This document shows, piece by piece, positions 1 through 10,953 of a DNA stretch of 64,000 bases. Origin of the DNA: Mya arenaria (lineage: Eukaryota; Mollusca; Bivalvia; Myida; Myidae); the NCBI RefSeq assembly GCF_026914265.1, contig NC_069123.1:54285473-54349472 (forward strand). The letters are read 5' to 3'. The position numbers were made by a program, and so were the translations under genes. The notes under the pieces were generated by a model. That model had not been told where the DNA came from. It did not search any database and saw only the letters and a list, made by a program, of their open reading frames with translations. The stretch's first letter is position 1; the number at the start of each line of letters is the position of its first letter.

Positions 1-1
1 G

Positions 2-605
2 CAATTGGAATCACCATGTCAGTATTAGGGCAATTTGAATCATCATGTCAGTATTAGGGTAATTGGAATCACCATGTCAGTATTAGGGCAATTGGAATCA
101 CCATGTCAGTATTAGGGTAATTGGAATCACCATGTCAGTATTAGGGCAATTGGAGTCACCATGTCAGTATTAGGGTAATTGGAATCACAATGTCAGTATT
201 AGGGCAATTGGAATCACCATGTCAGTATTAGGGCAATTGGAATCACCATGTCAGTATTAGGGCAATTGGAATCACCATGTCAGTATTAGGGCAATTGGAG
301 TCACCATGTCAGTATTAGGGCAATTGGAGTCACCATGTCAGTATTAGGGCAATTGGAATCACCATGTCAGTATTAGGGCAATTGGAATCACCATGTCAGT
401 ATTAGGGCAATTGGAGTCACCATGTCAGTATTAGGGCAATTGGAATCACCATGTCAGTATTAGGGCAATTGGAGTCACCATGTCAGTATTAGGGCAATTG
501 GAATCACCATGTCAGTATTAGGGCAATTGGAATCACCATGTCAGTATTAGGGCAATTGGAATCACCATGTCAGTATTAGGGCAATTGGAATCACAATGTC
601 AGTTT
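2..605. repeat. 29-bp tandem array, about 20.8 copies
   Basis: A unit close to caattggaatcaccatgtca followed by gtattaggg repeats every 29 bases with no visible length change. Copies differ only at a few positions: the first base is c or t, gaatc alternates with gagtc, and a few copies have cacaatg for caccatg. The array runs into the left edge of the window, so its true length is unknown. It decays abruptly at about 600. Confidence 0.97.
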
Positions 606-965
606 GAGATAAGATAATGAAATATAATTGGAGGAATGGGAAGGTTTTCTTTATGTATTGATTATCATGTAAAATGTATTAAATGCTAACTACTATATAT
701 GTCTAATGAACATTATCCAAGAAAGTGCCATTTAATGCTTAAACCACATAATGACATTGAAAGGAAACATTGGGTAACATCTGCAAAGAATTTATTATAC
801 AAATATGGTTTTGGTCTTGTTTGGCTAAGTCAGAAAGTTGGAAATGTTTGCGATTTTTTAATATCATTTAAACAAAGGTTAGTCGATTGTAAAAAACAAA
901 ACTGGTTCGAAAATGTCAGTGACTCTACATGATGTGACACATATAAGCATTTTAAAACTTTGTTA
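606..965. other. AT-rich spacer, no gene recognised
   Basis: An open frame at 699-932 has no recognisable family, no splice context and ordinary AT-rich composition, so I do not call it a gene. Nothing else is visible here. Confidence 0.5.
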
Positions 966-2450
966 GACCAAAAACAAGAGCTGTCACAGTATGTGACGAA
1001 TGCCCCCGATTGTGACATTGACCTATGAACAAGGTCAGTACATGAGAAGTTGATCTTGCCTTTACATGTCAAATACATATGGCAAGTTATTTTAAATTGC
1101 CACTAAACATAAAAAATACCACCCATAGTTGAAAACCGACACTGTTATGTCCTTATATATGCAGCATTCCATTGTGAATAAACACCCAAGTGTGACCTTG
1201 ACCTTTGAGATAGGGACACGGGTCTGTCATGCGACACGTCGTCTTGGTATGTGGAACACATGTGGCAAGTTATTTTAAAATCTGTCCATACAAGGGAAAG
1301 TTACAGCCCGGACACGACAACCTATACTCTATGTCCTTATATGCAGCACTCTGTTGTGAATAAACACCTAAGTGTGACCTTGACCTTAGAGGTAGGGACA
1401 CGGGTCTTGCACGTGACACGTCATCTTGGTATGGGGAACACATGTGGCAAGTTATTTTAAAATCTGTCCATACAAGGGAAAGTTACAGCCCGGTCACGAC
1501 AACCTATACTCTATGTCCTAATATGCAGCACTCCATTGTGAATAAACACTAAGTGTGACCATGACCTTAGAGGTAGGGACACGGGTCGTTCACGCGACAC
1601 GTTGTTTTGGTATGTGGAACACATGTGGCAAGTTATTTTAAAATCTGTCCATACATTGGAAAGTTACAGCCCGGACACAACAACCTATACTCTATGTCCT
1701 ATATGCAGCACTCCATTGTGAATAAACATTAAGTGTGACCTTGACGTTTGAGGTAGGGGCACGGGTCTTGCATGCGACACGTTGTCTTGGTATGTGGTTC
1801 ACATGTGGCAAGTTATTTTAAAATCTGTCCATACAAGGGAAAGTTACAGCCCGGACACGACAACCTATACTCTATGTCCTATATGCAGCACTCCATTGTG
1901 AATAAACACTAAGTGTGACCTTGATCTTTGAGATAGGGACACGGGTCTTGCACGTGACACGTCATCTTGGTATGGGGAACACATGTGGCAAGTTATTTTA
2001 AAATCTGTCCATACAAGGGAAAGTTACAGCCCGGTCACGACAACCTATACTCTATGTCCTAATATGCAGCACTCCATTGTGAATAAACACTAAGTGTGAC
2101 CTTGACCTTAGAGGTAGGGACACGGGTTTTGCACACGACACGTCGTCTTGGTATGTGGAACACATGTGGCAAGTTATTTTAAAATCTGTCAATACAAGGG
2201 AAAGTTACAGCCCGGACACGACAACCTATACTCTTTGTCCTATATGCAGCACTCCATTGTGAATAAAGACTAAGTGTGACCTTGACCTTAGAGGTAGGGA
2301 CTTGGGTCTTGCACGTGACACGTCATCTTGGTAAAATCTGTCCATACAAGGGAAAGTTACAGCCCGGACACGAGTTATTGAGCCAGACACACGGACGGAT
2401 GGACCGACGGTGCGATTTTAATATGCCCACATTCGGGGGGCATAAAAATA
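966..2450 (+). repeat. Dispersed tandem-core element, copy A (about seven 180-bp monomers)
   Basis: The element opens with aagagctgtcacagtatgtg and closes with a tail containing cggtgcgattttaatatgcc. Between them, monomers of 180 to 182 bp repeat. The marker aagtgtgacc recurs near 1188, 1370, 1551, 1731, 1911, 2092 and 2272. The same head, core and tail recur at 14083-14805, and core plus tail recur at 38745-39055, with fewer monomers. Unique ends around a variable tandem core resemble molluscan pearl-type elements and non-autonomous Helitron-like elements; that class assignment is an inference. It encodes no protein. Confidence 0.85.
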
Positions 2451-2479
2451 ACTATGTATTAATTTACCATTTTATGTGA

Positions 2480-2885
2480 AGAATTTGTTAGCGAGATTTC
2501 GATGTTCTAGCCATGTATTGTTTATTGAGACTCAGGTCAACATTTAGGTATCACAAGGGAAAAGCGAGTGTGTGAATATTGCTTAATTAATTTTGATATT
2601 AGATGATTGTGTAGAAGATGAATTTAATGTATTCTTTCAATGTAACAAATTCAGACAAGAAAGGCAATTTTTTATCTGATGGCAAGACTTCCAAAACTTC
2701 ACTAAAGTCTAAACAAAGACAGAATAAAAAATATAGCATTCTTTGTAAATGTAATACTAGAACAAAACGATAAAGAATAATGACTGTCAATAAAAAAAAC
2801 AGAACTCTATTAACTTTATGTTTTGTATTGTTTATGTTGTATTATGGGCCAGAGGCTTTTCTTTACAAATAAAACTTGACTTGAC
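2480..2885 (+). mobile_element. 3' end of a non-LTR retrotransposon (LINE), degraded
   Basis: Two adjacent frames give the usual C-terminal tail of a LINE reverse transcriptase polyprotein. One has RFRCSSHVLFIET near 2492-2530. Another has DDCVEDEFNVFFQCNKFRQE near 2603-2662, which matches the common 'EDE-hydrophobic-FxCxxxxxxR' pattern. Stops and a frame change interrupt it. The element ends in a short (ttgac)n tail at about 2870-2886. Only the last 400 bp are present, as expected for 5' truncation during target-primed insertion. The clade cannot be named from this piece. Confidence 0.7.
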
Positions 2886-2889
2886 TTGT

Positions 2890-4340
2890 AATAGCAATTA
2901 TATTTAATTTTGTGTTAAACACAAATCATAGGTATGAAACAAATGTTACAAAACATGCATAACAGATGTATGGTTCAGATCTGCAGTTACTGTTTATAGA
3001 ACAAATTGAACTGACATGTCCTAATAAACGCTTTGCCATTATCTCTAAGTAAGAAAATAAACAGTTCATGATATATGTTTAAAAACCCATGACTATTTTA
3101 AGAATTCATACTACACTTAGTATACGTCATTCTTTATTTTGTTTATCTACAATCAATATAGCAATTGTATCCATACTTGACAAGTTGCCAACATCTACAT
3201 GTACCAACAACATTACAAATGTTAACCTCACTAGCAAATATTTTTGAAAAGTTAATATTATTTATCTATATTTTGCAAATGCAGATGTTGAATCATTCAA
3301 TAAAAGCTTTTAGTATTTCAAAATACATAAGTGTTCATAAAAGTATTCATTAAAGAATATTATTTAAAGAAATGACATGTTCTAGTTTATGTTACAGAAA
3401 AAGTCCATATAATTTATAATTTATCTATAGATGGCTTGTACCTCTGATTAGATAGTGTATGATATTGTACAATACCACAAAGTGATATATGAGAATATGA
3501 CCATGTTTCATTTTTAGAGTAAAATGGATTTTTATCAGCTAATATGCTGAAAAAGATTCACTGATAAGCCCTAAATATTCATTTATCCATTACATTTACA
3601 CTAGGTTAATAATGGATATAGGATCTAAATTTTCAATAAAAATCTTTTTGTGGACAAACCCATTATTACCGGTATAACAATGTGTTTAAATGACACAAGT
3701 TTTGCTGTCAAAAGATTTAATGAAAAATATATTTTGAAACCTTTTCCTTTCAAAAATCTATGTTAATAAATCAAAACAAGTACCGTAGTGACTGTGATCT
3801 GTGATTGAAATACTTTACTTTTGTATATGACAAACATGATGAATGTTAGAAGATTTTGGGGCAAATAAGGGCCTACAATATACATACATGCAACTCAGGA
3901 TATAAATTACAAAATATTAAACTGTTGAAATGCCTTCAAGCATTAAGGATGTAAACATTCATCCTTTTCTTTTATAGTAGGAACACAATTGAATGTTATC
4001 ACATTTCACTTTACATTGGTAACTGTGTTAATTATTCTACTTCTAGGCCAACACATACATGTAGAGAGCTGCATTTACAATAGAATCAGTTTATTTCTTA
4101 AACAAAAATGTCAATTTCATAACAATAAACATGGAAATTAGAGTGCAGTTTACAAGCTGATGTAGACTAGATATGAAGCCCAAACTGAGTAATTAAAAAC
4201 AAAGACATTAATGTATTAAGTTAGCAAATCAGCACATATCTTGGATTAATTAAGTTATTATTATTGATATATATATACAGTTGTTGTTTTAATTGGTTGT
4301 TTAATATATAATATATCTTATTTTAGAAAGCTGCATTTCT
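2890..4340. other. AT-rich non-coding stretch, probably intron or flank of the methylthioribose kinase gene
   Basis: No exon could be recognised here on either strand. The kinase gene on the minus strand must continue to the left of 4636, because its C-terminal half, with the HGD-type catalytic loop, is missing. I found no match to that loop in this stretch. Confidence 0.5.
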
Positions 4341-4343
4341 GCA

Positions 4344-4409
4344 GTGGTGAAGGTGGTGGTGGTGCCAGTGGTGGTGGTGGTGGTGGTACCACGGTGGTGG
4401 TGGTGGCGG

Positions 4410-4466
<57 letters not shown>
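4344..4466. repeat. Compound GGT/GAT microsatellite
   Basis: A run of (ggt)n switches to (gat)n. Read on the minus strand it gives poly-His and poly-Thr frames, which are artefacts of the repeat and not a gene. Confidence 0.95.
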
Positions 4467-4467
<1 letters not shown>

Positions 4468-4635
4468 AATCCCTCCTATACATTCAAAGCTGTGCAATGA
4501 CTACAAGTTTAAAAGTTGATCCGCAAATGGCTAAATTAAAACTTGCTATAAATAAATAAATGTTACTATTATTTACAATATTTTCAATTGTCCACATTTT
4601 AAGAACCTAATTATGATATCAAAGAAAATACAAAC

Positions 4636-5767
4636 TTAAACTGTTTGACAAGCAGCGCCATGTTGTCTGGCCCGATGTTCGCTACATGTGTTTGTGTATG
4701 GACCTGAGCCAAATGCTGGGCAACACTTTCTACGATGTTGGCTGGACAACGACCAGCAATCAGCTCTTCCCTCATTACACGGTACCCGTAGAGGTCTTCC
4801 ATAAACACTTAAGTTTTGTAGATGTAGATGATAAAAGTATTCATAGATTTGAGCATTTTATCATTTTGATAATTATTTTGTAGTACTGTAAATCAATATC
4901 TTGAGTAATATTCTTTGGGTTTTTTCAATTTATATATTTAAGAAAATTTAAAAAAAAATTACTTGTCCAACAGTCCTTTTTAACTAAAAGCAATTCCTTC
5001 CAATCAATTCCATTTTATAAGTTTAAAAAGTATAAATCAGTTTGTTTTTATTATAACATGTATATGATCAACTTTGCTCCTAAAAAATATAATATTTTAA
5101 TAGATATATATATAAGCAATAAAACATATGATGGTTAACATGGAGAGTTAGATTAGATTTCTGACTGGTTAGTAGTTGTTATTGATGCTACTTACAGGAA
5201 TGGAGTGTTTGGTCATAAATGTATGGACGGGGCACAGAGCCTGGAGAGAGCGAGTGGAACTTCTCAAGGGTACAGAACTCGATCCTGGTCCGCTCCTCTG
5301 TGCAAGGGAAGTCAGGACCAAGGCACTGCAAACACACATGAACAGCTGCATGTTTATACCTATAAATAGGCACCAGAAATTGCCCATCGATGGTTTAATT
5401 AAGGTTCTTCTCTTTCATCAATACTGCATGAAACATGGATGTTTTTAACTACCACTGATATTCCTTAAAACAAAGGCTGAAAAATTACAAATAAATATCT
5501 TTTATCAGATCTTTTAATTTCAATTTCTACATCAGAATTTTGAGCCAATGTTCAGGCAGTTCACATCTTATAATCTTTTCTTATGGCCTAAGTCTTCACT
5601 ATCAAAAAGAATGAACAGATGCCTACTTTGACATATGGCAAGGAATGTTTGACAATGATGCTGCTCTTTTTCTCCCCCTTGACATTTTTTGTGAAGAGGC
5701 GGGCAACATCATTCAAATTTCCATCACCAATCTTGTCAACAAAAACTTCATCTTCATCACAAAATCC
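4636..5767 (-). CDS. mtnK-like: Methylthioribose kinase, three internal exons (partial)
   Basis: Three exons join in phase on the minus strand: 5767-5627, 5325-5196 and 4807-4636, each with AG and GT borders. The first holds the MTR-kinase glycine-loop motif KIGDGNLNDVARLF, followed by SIIVKHSLPYVK with the ATP-binding lysine. The second holds ERTRIEFCTLEKFHSL and PGSVPRPYIYD. The third holds LFMEDLYGYRVMREELI. This order and wording match bacterial MtnK (IGDGNLN, RIRIE, APGLVPKVY, VMEDLS). The family phosphorylates 5-methylthioribose in methionine salvage; most animals instead use MTA phosphorylase. The N-terminal exon and the catalytic C-terminal half were not found: the latter should lie left of 4636 and perhaps outside the window. 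The last donor, GTTTGT, is weak. I am confident of the family but not that the gene is intact. Confidence 0.85.
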
Positions 5768-6054
5768 CTGAAAAACAGATGTATGTAAAAACTGAAAAGC
5801 ATTTCACATTAACCTAGGACAGTCATACCAACACAAACTGTAATCACTATAAAGTTTTGCCATAATACAGTGAAGTTTTCCAACATATGGTGTATATAGT
5901 AAAGTATCTAAATAATGCATCTCCTCTTACAGTCTTCAATTTTGAAACCCTTTTAGAAATTATGCTCATCAATCAGAAATAGAAAAGAAAGATCTTCTTT
6001 TCCAGAAGTATACTGATAGTTACAATGATTTTATTGCAGATTGATATTCAATGA

Positions 6055-6409
6055 CTAAAGCTGCACTCTCACAGATATACCATTTTTACACTTTTTTTTT
6101 TTGTCTTGGAAAGAGCAAATTTTTGCGTAAATATCTGCAAACCAACGATATATGATTACTGACAAAAAATCAGATCATAGATTTTCATATTTCCGTTCGA
6201 AAATGTTTTATGCCTTAAACTGTTACTAGCAGTTTAAGAAAAATGCATAAAACATCAATTTTTGAACTTAAATTTAAAAATCTGCAATCTAATTTTTGTC
6301 AGCAGTCTTATATAACTGGTTTCCATGGATTTTCGCAAAAATTTGCTCGTTCCAAGACAAAAATTAAAAAAGTTGTCAAAATGTTCAATCTGTGAGAGTG
6401 CATCTTTAA
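6055..6409. mobile_element. Foldback MITE (about 355 bp, arms of about 150 bp)
   Basis: The left end ctaaagctgcactctcacag and the reverse complement of the right end, ttaaagatgcactctcacag, pair. The pairing continues inward for most of the element, through the cttggaa(c/a)gagcaaattt block and the cataaaaca block, to a small loop around cagttt. There is no coding capacity beyond chance frames. It lies in the presumed first intron or 5' flank of the methylthioribose kinase gene. Confidence 0.85.
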
Positions 6410-6732
6410 AACAAGACTCAATAATTGTACACATCAATACTGTCAAACTAAACTGTATGTATTTGCATGACCATATGCAAAAAGCAACATTTGTGTATAC
6501 CTGAAATACATTAAGTGACATTTAACCTGAAATTATCTATTTTTTTGTTCAGATTTATTAAAGGGGTCACTCCTTCCAACAATCTAGCATATAATAACTA
6601 TTATTATATATAGTATACATGCATATGTTGTTAAAGCATCTTGGAAAATGGAATGCAATATTAGGCCAATGCTTTTTGCATTGACATTAGTGTCAGAGTT
6701 AAAAATATAAGCTTGTGATATACTGTTCATTA

Positions 6733-8755
6733 CAGGAATACCAGGGATTTATAGTCATTTTGTACCCTGACCATTTCGTACCCTCAGATTATTGGTCATT
6801 TCGTACCCAACCTATAGTCATTTTGTACTCTATATTTTATTTATATTTTTTTCATATGAAAAACAATAATGGAGTGAATAATTCAATATAGACTCAATTA
6901 GTTAACATATATATGAAAAAATATTAATCTGGTACGAGTCTTAACACTTCTGATTTTGATAATAGATGCTTTAATGAGCTGCTAATTGAGTTGCTAAACA
7001 ACTTTAATTTGGACAGGTTTTAAATTATCAAGACGTGTGAAGTTCTTTGTGTATTCCTGGTAAGTGGTGTCACTTGTTTAATTTTCTTCGATACTTCTGA
7101 GGTAACAATTTTACTTTTTAAAGTGACAATTACGAGGTGCAGTCAAAAAGTTCCCGGACTGGTTATATTTTGCACACTTTTGACGTCTGACTATGACGCT
7201 ACTTGTCACACATATATCCTAACAACATTTTTACATTTTGCAAGCAGAATTAATTACATAGCATCCATATTTTGATAGAAAAATATGTTCATTGTAGTAT
7301 ATAACCTATGCTACGGATCAGTTTGAATTATCACCGATTACGAAATTGTTTTCACTGTTATTAACATTAGAAATGCAATATTTTGGTGCCGTTTCATCAT
7401 GTAAATTTACATGACGTCTCACTAACGTCTTTTCTAAGCACACGTCCAAAACAAACATCATCGCTTACAAATTATTGAATAAGTATGCATTGTCTGAAGC
7501 CATGAAAGATATCGCCGGTGTGGAAACGTCAACGTCATCCGAGCGAACGGAGCAACGAACAGTCATTAACTACTTTGCGAGGGTGGGAATGACACCAATG
7601 GACGCATGGAAATTTATAAATCTGGTAGATGGTTTACGTAAATGTTCCCGGACACTGGTATTGGATTGGCACAAGCATTTATGGGACGGTCGTGACGACA
7701 TAACTGACAATAATGGAACAGGATAGTGGCAGTTTGACAAAATGCAACGTGTCATTTTCGTAGATCGGCGGAAATCGATCAATGTAATAGCTGATGTGTC
7801 GGATTTAGCCATGGGAATATACACATCATCTTGACAATTATTTATTTATTATTTATTCCAGGCATTTCTTATGATATGAATTCGGTTCACATTGAGTTAA
7901 CATATGTTTGTGACATTTAAGACGTGTAGAGACATCTTACGAACTCATGGGAAGGAAACGCCTGGACTGCGAAATTAGATCTTTCATCAAGACAATGCTC
8001 CTGCACTTCTGGCTGAAGACTCATTACTAACAATAGATTTTTGGGGGTATGAGAGACTGCATTATCGGACTTATAGTGTCGACCTAGCGCCTTTGGACTA
8101 CTGTGTATTTCCAAGATTAAAGGCCGACTTACGAGGTGGCAGATTTGAATCAGCAGAAGAAATGAAAATTGGCGTCAGATCGGCGGTTATGAAGCAACTG
8201 CGAAAAGGGGTGGTACGCAGATATTTTTAAAAGTGGGTAGATTGGCACAGAAAATGTATTGAATTTCAAGGGCAATATACTTTGAACACATTGACTAGCA
8301 TACAAGCGCCTACATTGATGTAATTTCATTAGTGAACGTCAACATTGCGTCATTTCTGTACTAAGTGATCCGTACAGTGTGAGTTATGTTAATTTGCTAT
8401 GTAAAAAATGATTGTTTTATGTGTGATTAAAAGGTAATATATGTACAGTCATGTAGAATATAAATTCTGCTTTAGTTTGATGCAATTTTATTTTTTCAAA
8501 TCCCAAAAATGACAACAGTACAAAGGCAGTCCGGGAACTTTTTGACTGCACCTCGTATAACAAACAGTTTATCAAATATAATATAATTTATTTAAATATA
8601 AGATTCATATATGAGTTAATACAATATGTCTTTATTCATTTAAGCTTCGTATTTCAGGACAAAAACCAAAATAAAAAAATAGGGTACGAAATGACTATAG
8701 GTCGGGTACAAAATGACCAAAAATAGGAGGGTGCGAAATGCCTAGTTCCCATACT
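6733..8755. mobile_element. Inverted-repeat DNA element interrupted by a mariner
   Basis: Arms at about 6769-6832 and 8680-8744 are inverted copies of each other, about 62 bp with good identity. Each contains several copies of gtcatttcgtaccc or gtcattttgtaccc. Without the mariner inserted between them, the element would be about 600 bp, AT-rich and non-coding, so it is non-autonomous. Its exact ends and target-site duplication could not be settled. The family is not recognised. Confidence 0.7.
7133..8555 (+). mobile_element. Mariner-type DNA transposon, internally deleted
   Basis: Perfect 29-bp terminal inverted repeats, 7133-7161 and 8527-8555, begin CGAGGTGCAGTCAAAAAGTT. They are flanked by TA at 7131-7132 and 8556-8557, the standard Tc1/mariner target-site duplication. 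The transposase is in pieces. An N-terminal helix-turn-helix region lies in a frame at 7475-7726 (EQRTVINYFARVGMTPMDAW). A C-terminal catalytic part runs from about 7985 to a stop at 8230, with HQDNAPALLAED and YSVDLAPLDYCVFPRLKADL, which hold the second and third acidic residues of the DDD/D triad. The segment with the first catalytic Asp is missing and the halves are in different frames. The copy is therefore dead, though its ends could still be moved in trans. Confidence 0.93.
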
Positions 8756-8797
8756 AGGACTCTGCATCACTTTGTGGATCCAAACACTTCCATCATT

Positions 8798-9283
8798 TTA
8801 TGTTTGTATACAAACAAGTATTGCATGTATCAATATAGTAATTTTGAACATATTTTTTTTTGTTAAAGCATCTTGGATCCATAGAATAAACTGTACATTA
8901 CAGGGATATCGGGGCAGTGCTTCACTCGGTTGATCCAGACTTCTTTCATTATTTGGCTTAAACTTTGTGAATTTTATACGGTGCAAATACAAATTCTCAT
9001 CAACAAAACGGTCCACCCGGAAGAGGTTGTTCCCAAAACTGTATGCGTCTGCGTGAAACATATGACGCACATGTGGTACTATATTTAGACACTCATTTTC
9101 TGGAGGTGTGTCAATGTCAGCCAATAAAAGCTCAAAAGTGTAATTACGTCGACCTCTGGATATTTGCCAATTTTCTGATGCAATTTTCAAACCACAAAAC
9201 TTCAATATGTCTACGCGACCAAAAAAATATTCCTTCAAATCGATTGTTCTTCTGCAAGCGCAACATTCATTAAATATTAAAAA
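8798..9283 (-). CDS. Open frame of unknown function, possibly not a gene
   Basis: A 146-codon minus-strand frame (8798-9238) can be extended upstream without a stop to about 9283. It is longer than chance frames nearby and has mixed composition, with short stretches such as GRRNYTFELLLADIDTPPEN, but I recognise no domain. A possible acceptor (gcttgcag) lies at its upstream end. It lies just outside the inverted-repeat element and upstream of the methylthioribose kinase exons on the same strand, so it could be an untranslated or unrelated exon, a transposon relic, or chance. Confidence 0.2.
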   Translation of the reverse strand, partial: FLIFNECCACRRTIDLKEYFFGRVDILKFCGLKIASENWQISRGRRNYTFELLLADIDTPPENECLNIVPHVRHMFHADAYSFGNNLFRVDRFVDENLYLHRIKFTKFKPNNERSLDQPSEALPRYPCNVQFILWIQDALTKKNMFKITILIHAILVCIQT

Positions 9284-9484
9284 ATCGTGATGAGCTCAAA
9301 TTTTATTATTTGCTATGATAAATATGTAAAAAGGATTTATATTTTCCCAACAACTTTTAAAATAAGCCACTAACGCGCATTTATATCAAACTACTTTTTA
9401 GCAAAACGTGCTTTGGCAGAACGTGCGCCATTCAACATTGACCAAGCGACGAAGATACATGCGAAGAAGACAACAAGCTGAAAT

Positions 9485-9496
9485 ATGGCAGCGTGA
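9485..9496 (+). promoter_or_regulatory. uORF1 of ATF4 (Met-Ala-Ala-stop)
   Basis: ATG GCA GCG TGA forms a three-codon upstream frame, with A at -3 and G at +4. Vertebrate ATF4 also has a three-codon uORF1 that lets ribosomes resume scanning. Its stop is 62 nt before the start of uORF2. An ATG at 9459 lies further upstream and is read only if transcription starts left of it; the transcription start is not visible from sequence. Confidence 0.6.
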
Positions 9497-9744
9497 TTGT
9501 GGCAACAGAACACGTGCAAAAGCATTGCTTTGCACTAAAAACAACACTTATTTTCACCATGGCGTAAGTACAGACTTTTAATTTAAAGTTTACTAACCGT
9601 ATTGTCAAGTTATTTGTTTTAAAATCATGCTGTTGATAAGCGACGACGTGGCACATGCTAGTTACCATATTTAATTCTATCTGAATCTGAGCTGGTCCTA
9701 GATAACATGCAAGTATTTTAGTGTGTTTTTGTTTACGTACCAGC

Positions 9745-9860
9745 TGCCTATTATGGTTGGTTTGGTGAGCGCCTTGGTGGTTGTGGGTTCGAACCTAGCT
9801 ACAATAATGAGCGATCAGCGATACTTTTTTATTATTTTGACATTTCATGTGTATCCCTGT
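9745..9860 (+). repeat. tRNA-derived SINE-like fragment
   Basis: A box-B-like ggttcgaacct follows a possible A-box region (tggtgagcgcc). The downstream body (gacatttcatgtgtatccct) resembles the piece at 28240-28293. No tRNA cloverleaf can be completed. It lies in the first intron of ATF4. Confidence 0.4.
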
Positions 9861-10599
9861 AACGCTACAACTCTCTACCATTTAACACTGGGCGAAAGAA
9901 TATATAGTAATATTATGCATCGATGTTGAATAATAATGATATAATTGTTCGAAATGTACCTGAAAGTGATCTTAACTGGGTTGGATTTGTCGTTAGAGTC
10001 GTTATTTTCACATAAATATACTCTGGGTCACGAAATGAGCGTAGCAGTCCACCATTTTTTATACATGTTGATTTTTATCGAATAAATTTGTACCCATCCG
10101 TCAATGATTGTTAACCCTGTGCGCAGTCACAGTTATCCTCGCTTTTCTATGTATTGTGCAGAACAACGCAACAGTGTTCAAAAATGGTGATACCTGATCA
10201 TCATCATCATCACGAACATCATCATCATCATCAACTTCTCACAACTTGACCCATCAAACACGTTAGCGTTCAGCGCATTGAAATGGTTGCATTTTTAATA
10301 GTGTTATTTAACCGAGCCTATTAACGACCAAAATATTCGAAATCCTCTACCCCGTTTCATACATGTACACAACCTGTCAGATTTGTCCTAGATTTACAGA
10401 TTAATGGATACAATCGATGCATGTAAGTGCATTATGGTATCTGAACATGTTTTTTCGGCATAATGACATAAATAAATGTGTGTTTGATAGTAGGCAATGA
10501 TATTTTCGTAGAAATTTGAATTTATAACAAAGATAATTTAAAAATTGTGGCCGCGAGGATCCTCTGCGCAAGGCCCGTTTGCTACTTTTTGCTGGGATG

Positions 10600-10695
10600 G
10601 TGGACGTCACCAGTCTGCCATAGTCTAAAAATCGTCAAAAGACTGGTTGACGGCCATTTAGGTGGACTAGGTTCGAACCCTACAGTGGGGGGGGG
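10600..10695 (+). repeat. SINE-like fragment
   Basis: Contains gtctgccat, aaaagactggttgacggcca and ttaggtggact followed by a box-B-like ggttcgaaccc, then a poly-G run. The segment up to ggtggact recurs at 28297-28365 in the first intron of WIPI2. It lies in the first intron of ATF4. Confidence 0.45.
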
Positions 10696-10953
10696 GGGTC
10701 GGGGCGGTAGGCAATACCTCCCATGGGAAGCTTTATTTTAATGACGTCTGGATAAAAACGGTTCGTCAGAAGTGTAGTTAGTGTTGGTTGGATTCTATTA
10801 GCAAAATTGTGTCAACAGTAACGCTCTAACTAAGCGAACATGAAGCCAATTAGTTTGTAAGTTTCAACATTATTAACTTCCATTTCAGGTTCCCCAACGT
10901 GTACTTGTTCCTGGCAATAGCCTCATACATCGGATATACAGAATTTGAAGACT

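Noticed and set aside
1-605. CRISPR-like array
   Set aside because: The 29-bp units are adjacent with no unique spacers, and the genome is eukaryotic. It is a minisatellite.
4301-4483. Poly-His and poly-Thr open frame on the minus strand
   Set aside because: It is the translation of a GGT/GAT microsatellite, with no coding context.
9750-9800. Possible tRNA gene (ggttcgaacct)
   Set aside because: Only a box-B-like motif is present; acceptor and anticodon stems cannot be formed. It is treated as SINE-like.
10857-10888. Possible intron from the gtaagt at 10857 to the acceptor at 10888
   Set aside because: An intron of 32 nt is too short. The donor at 9564 gives a plausible intron and a coherent uORF.
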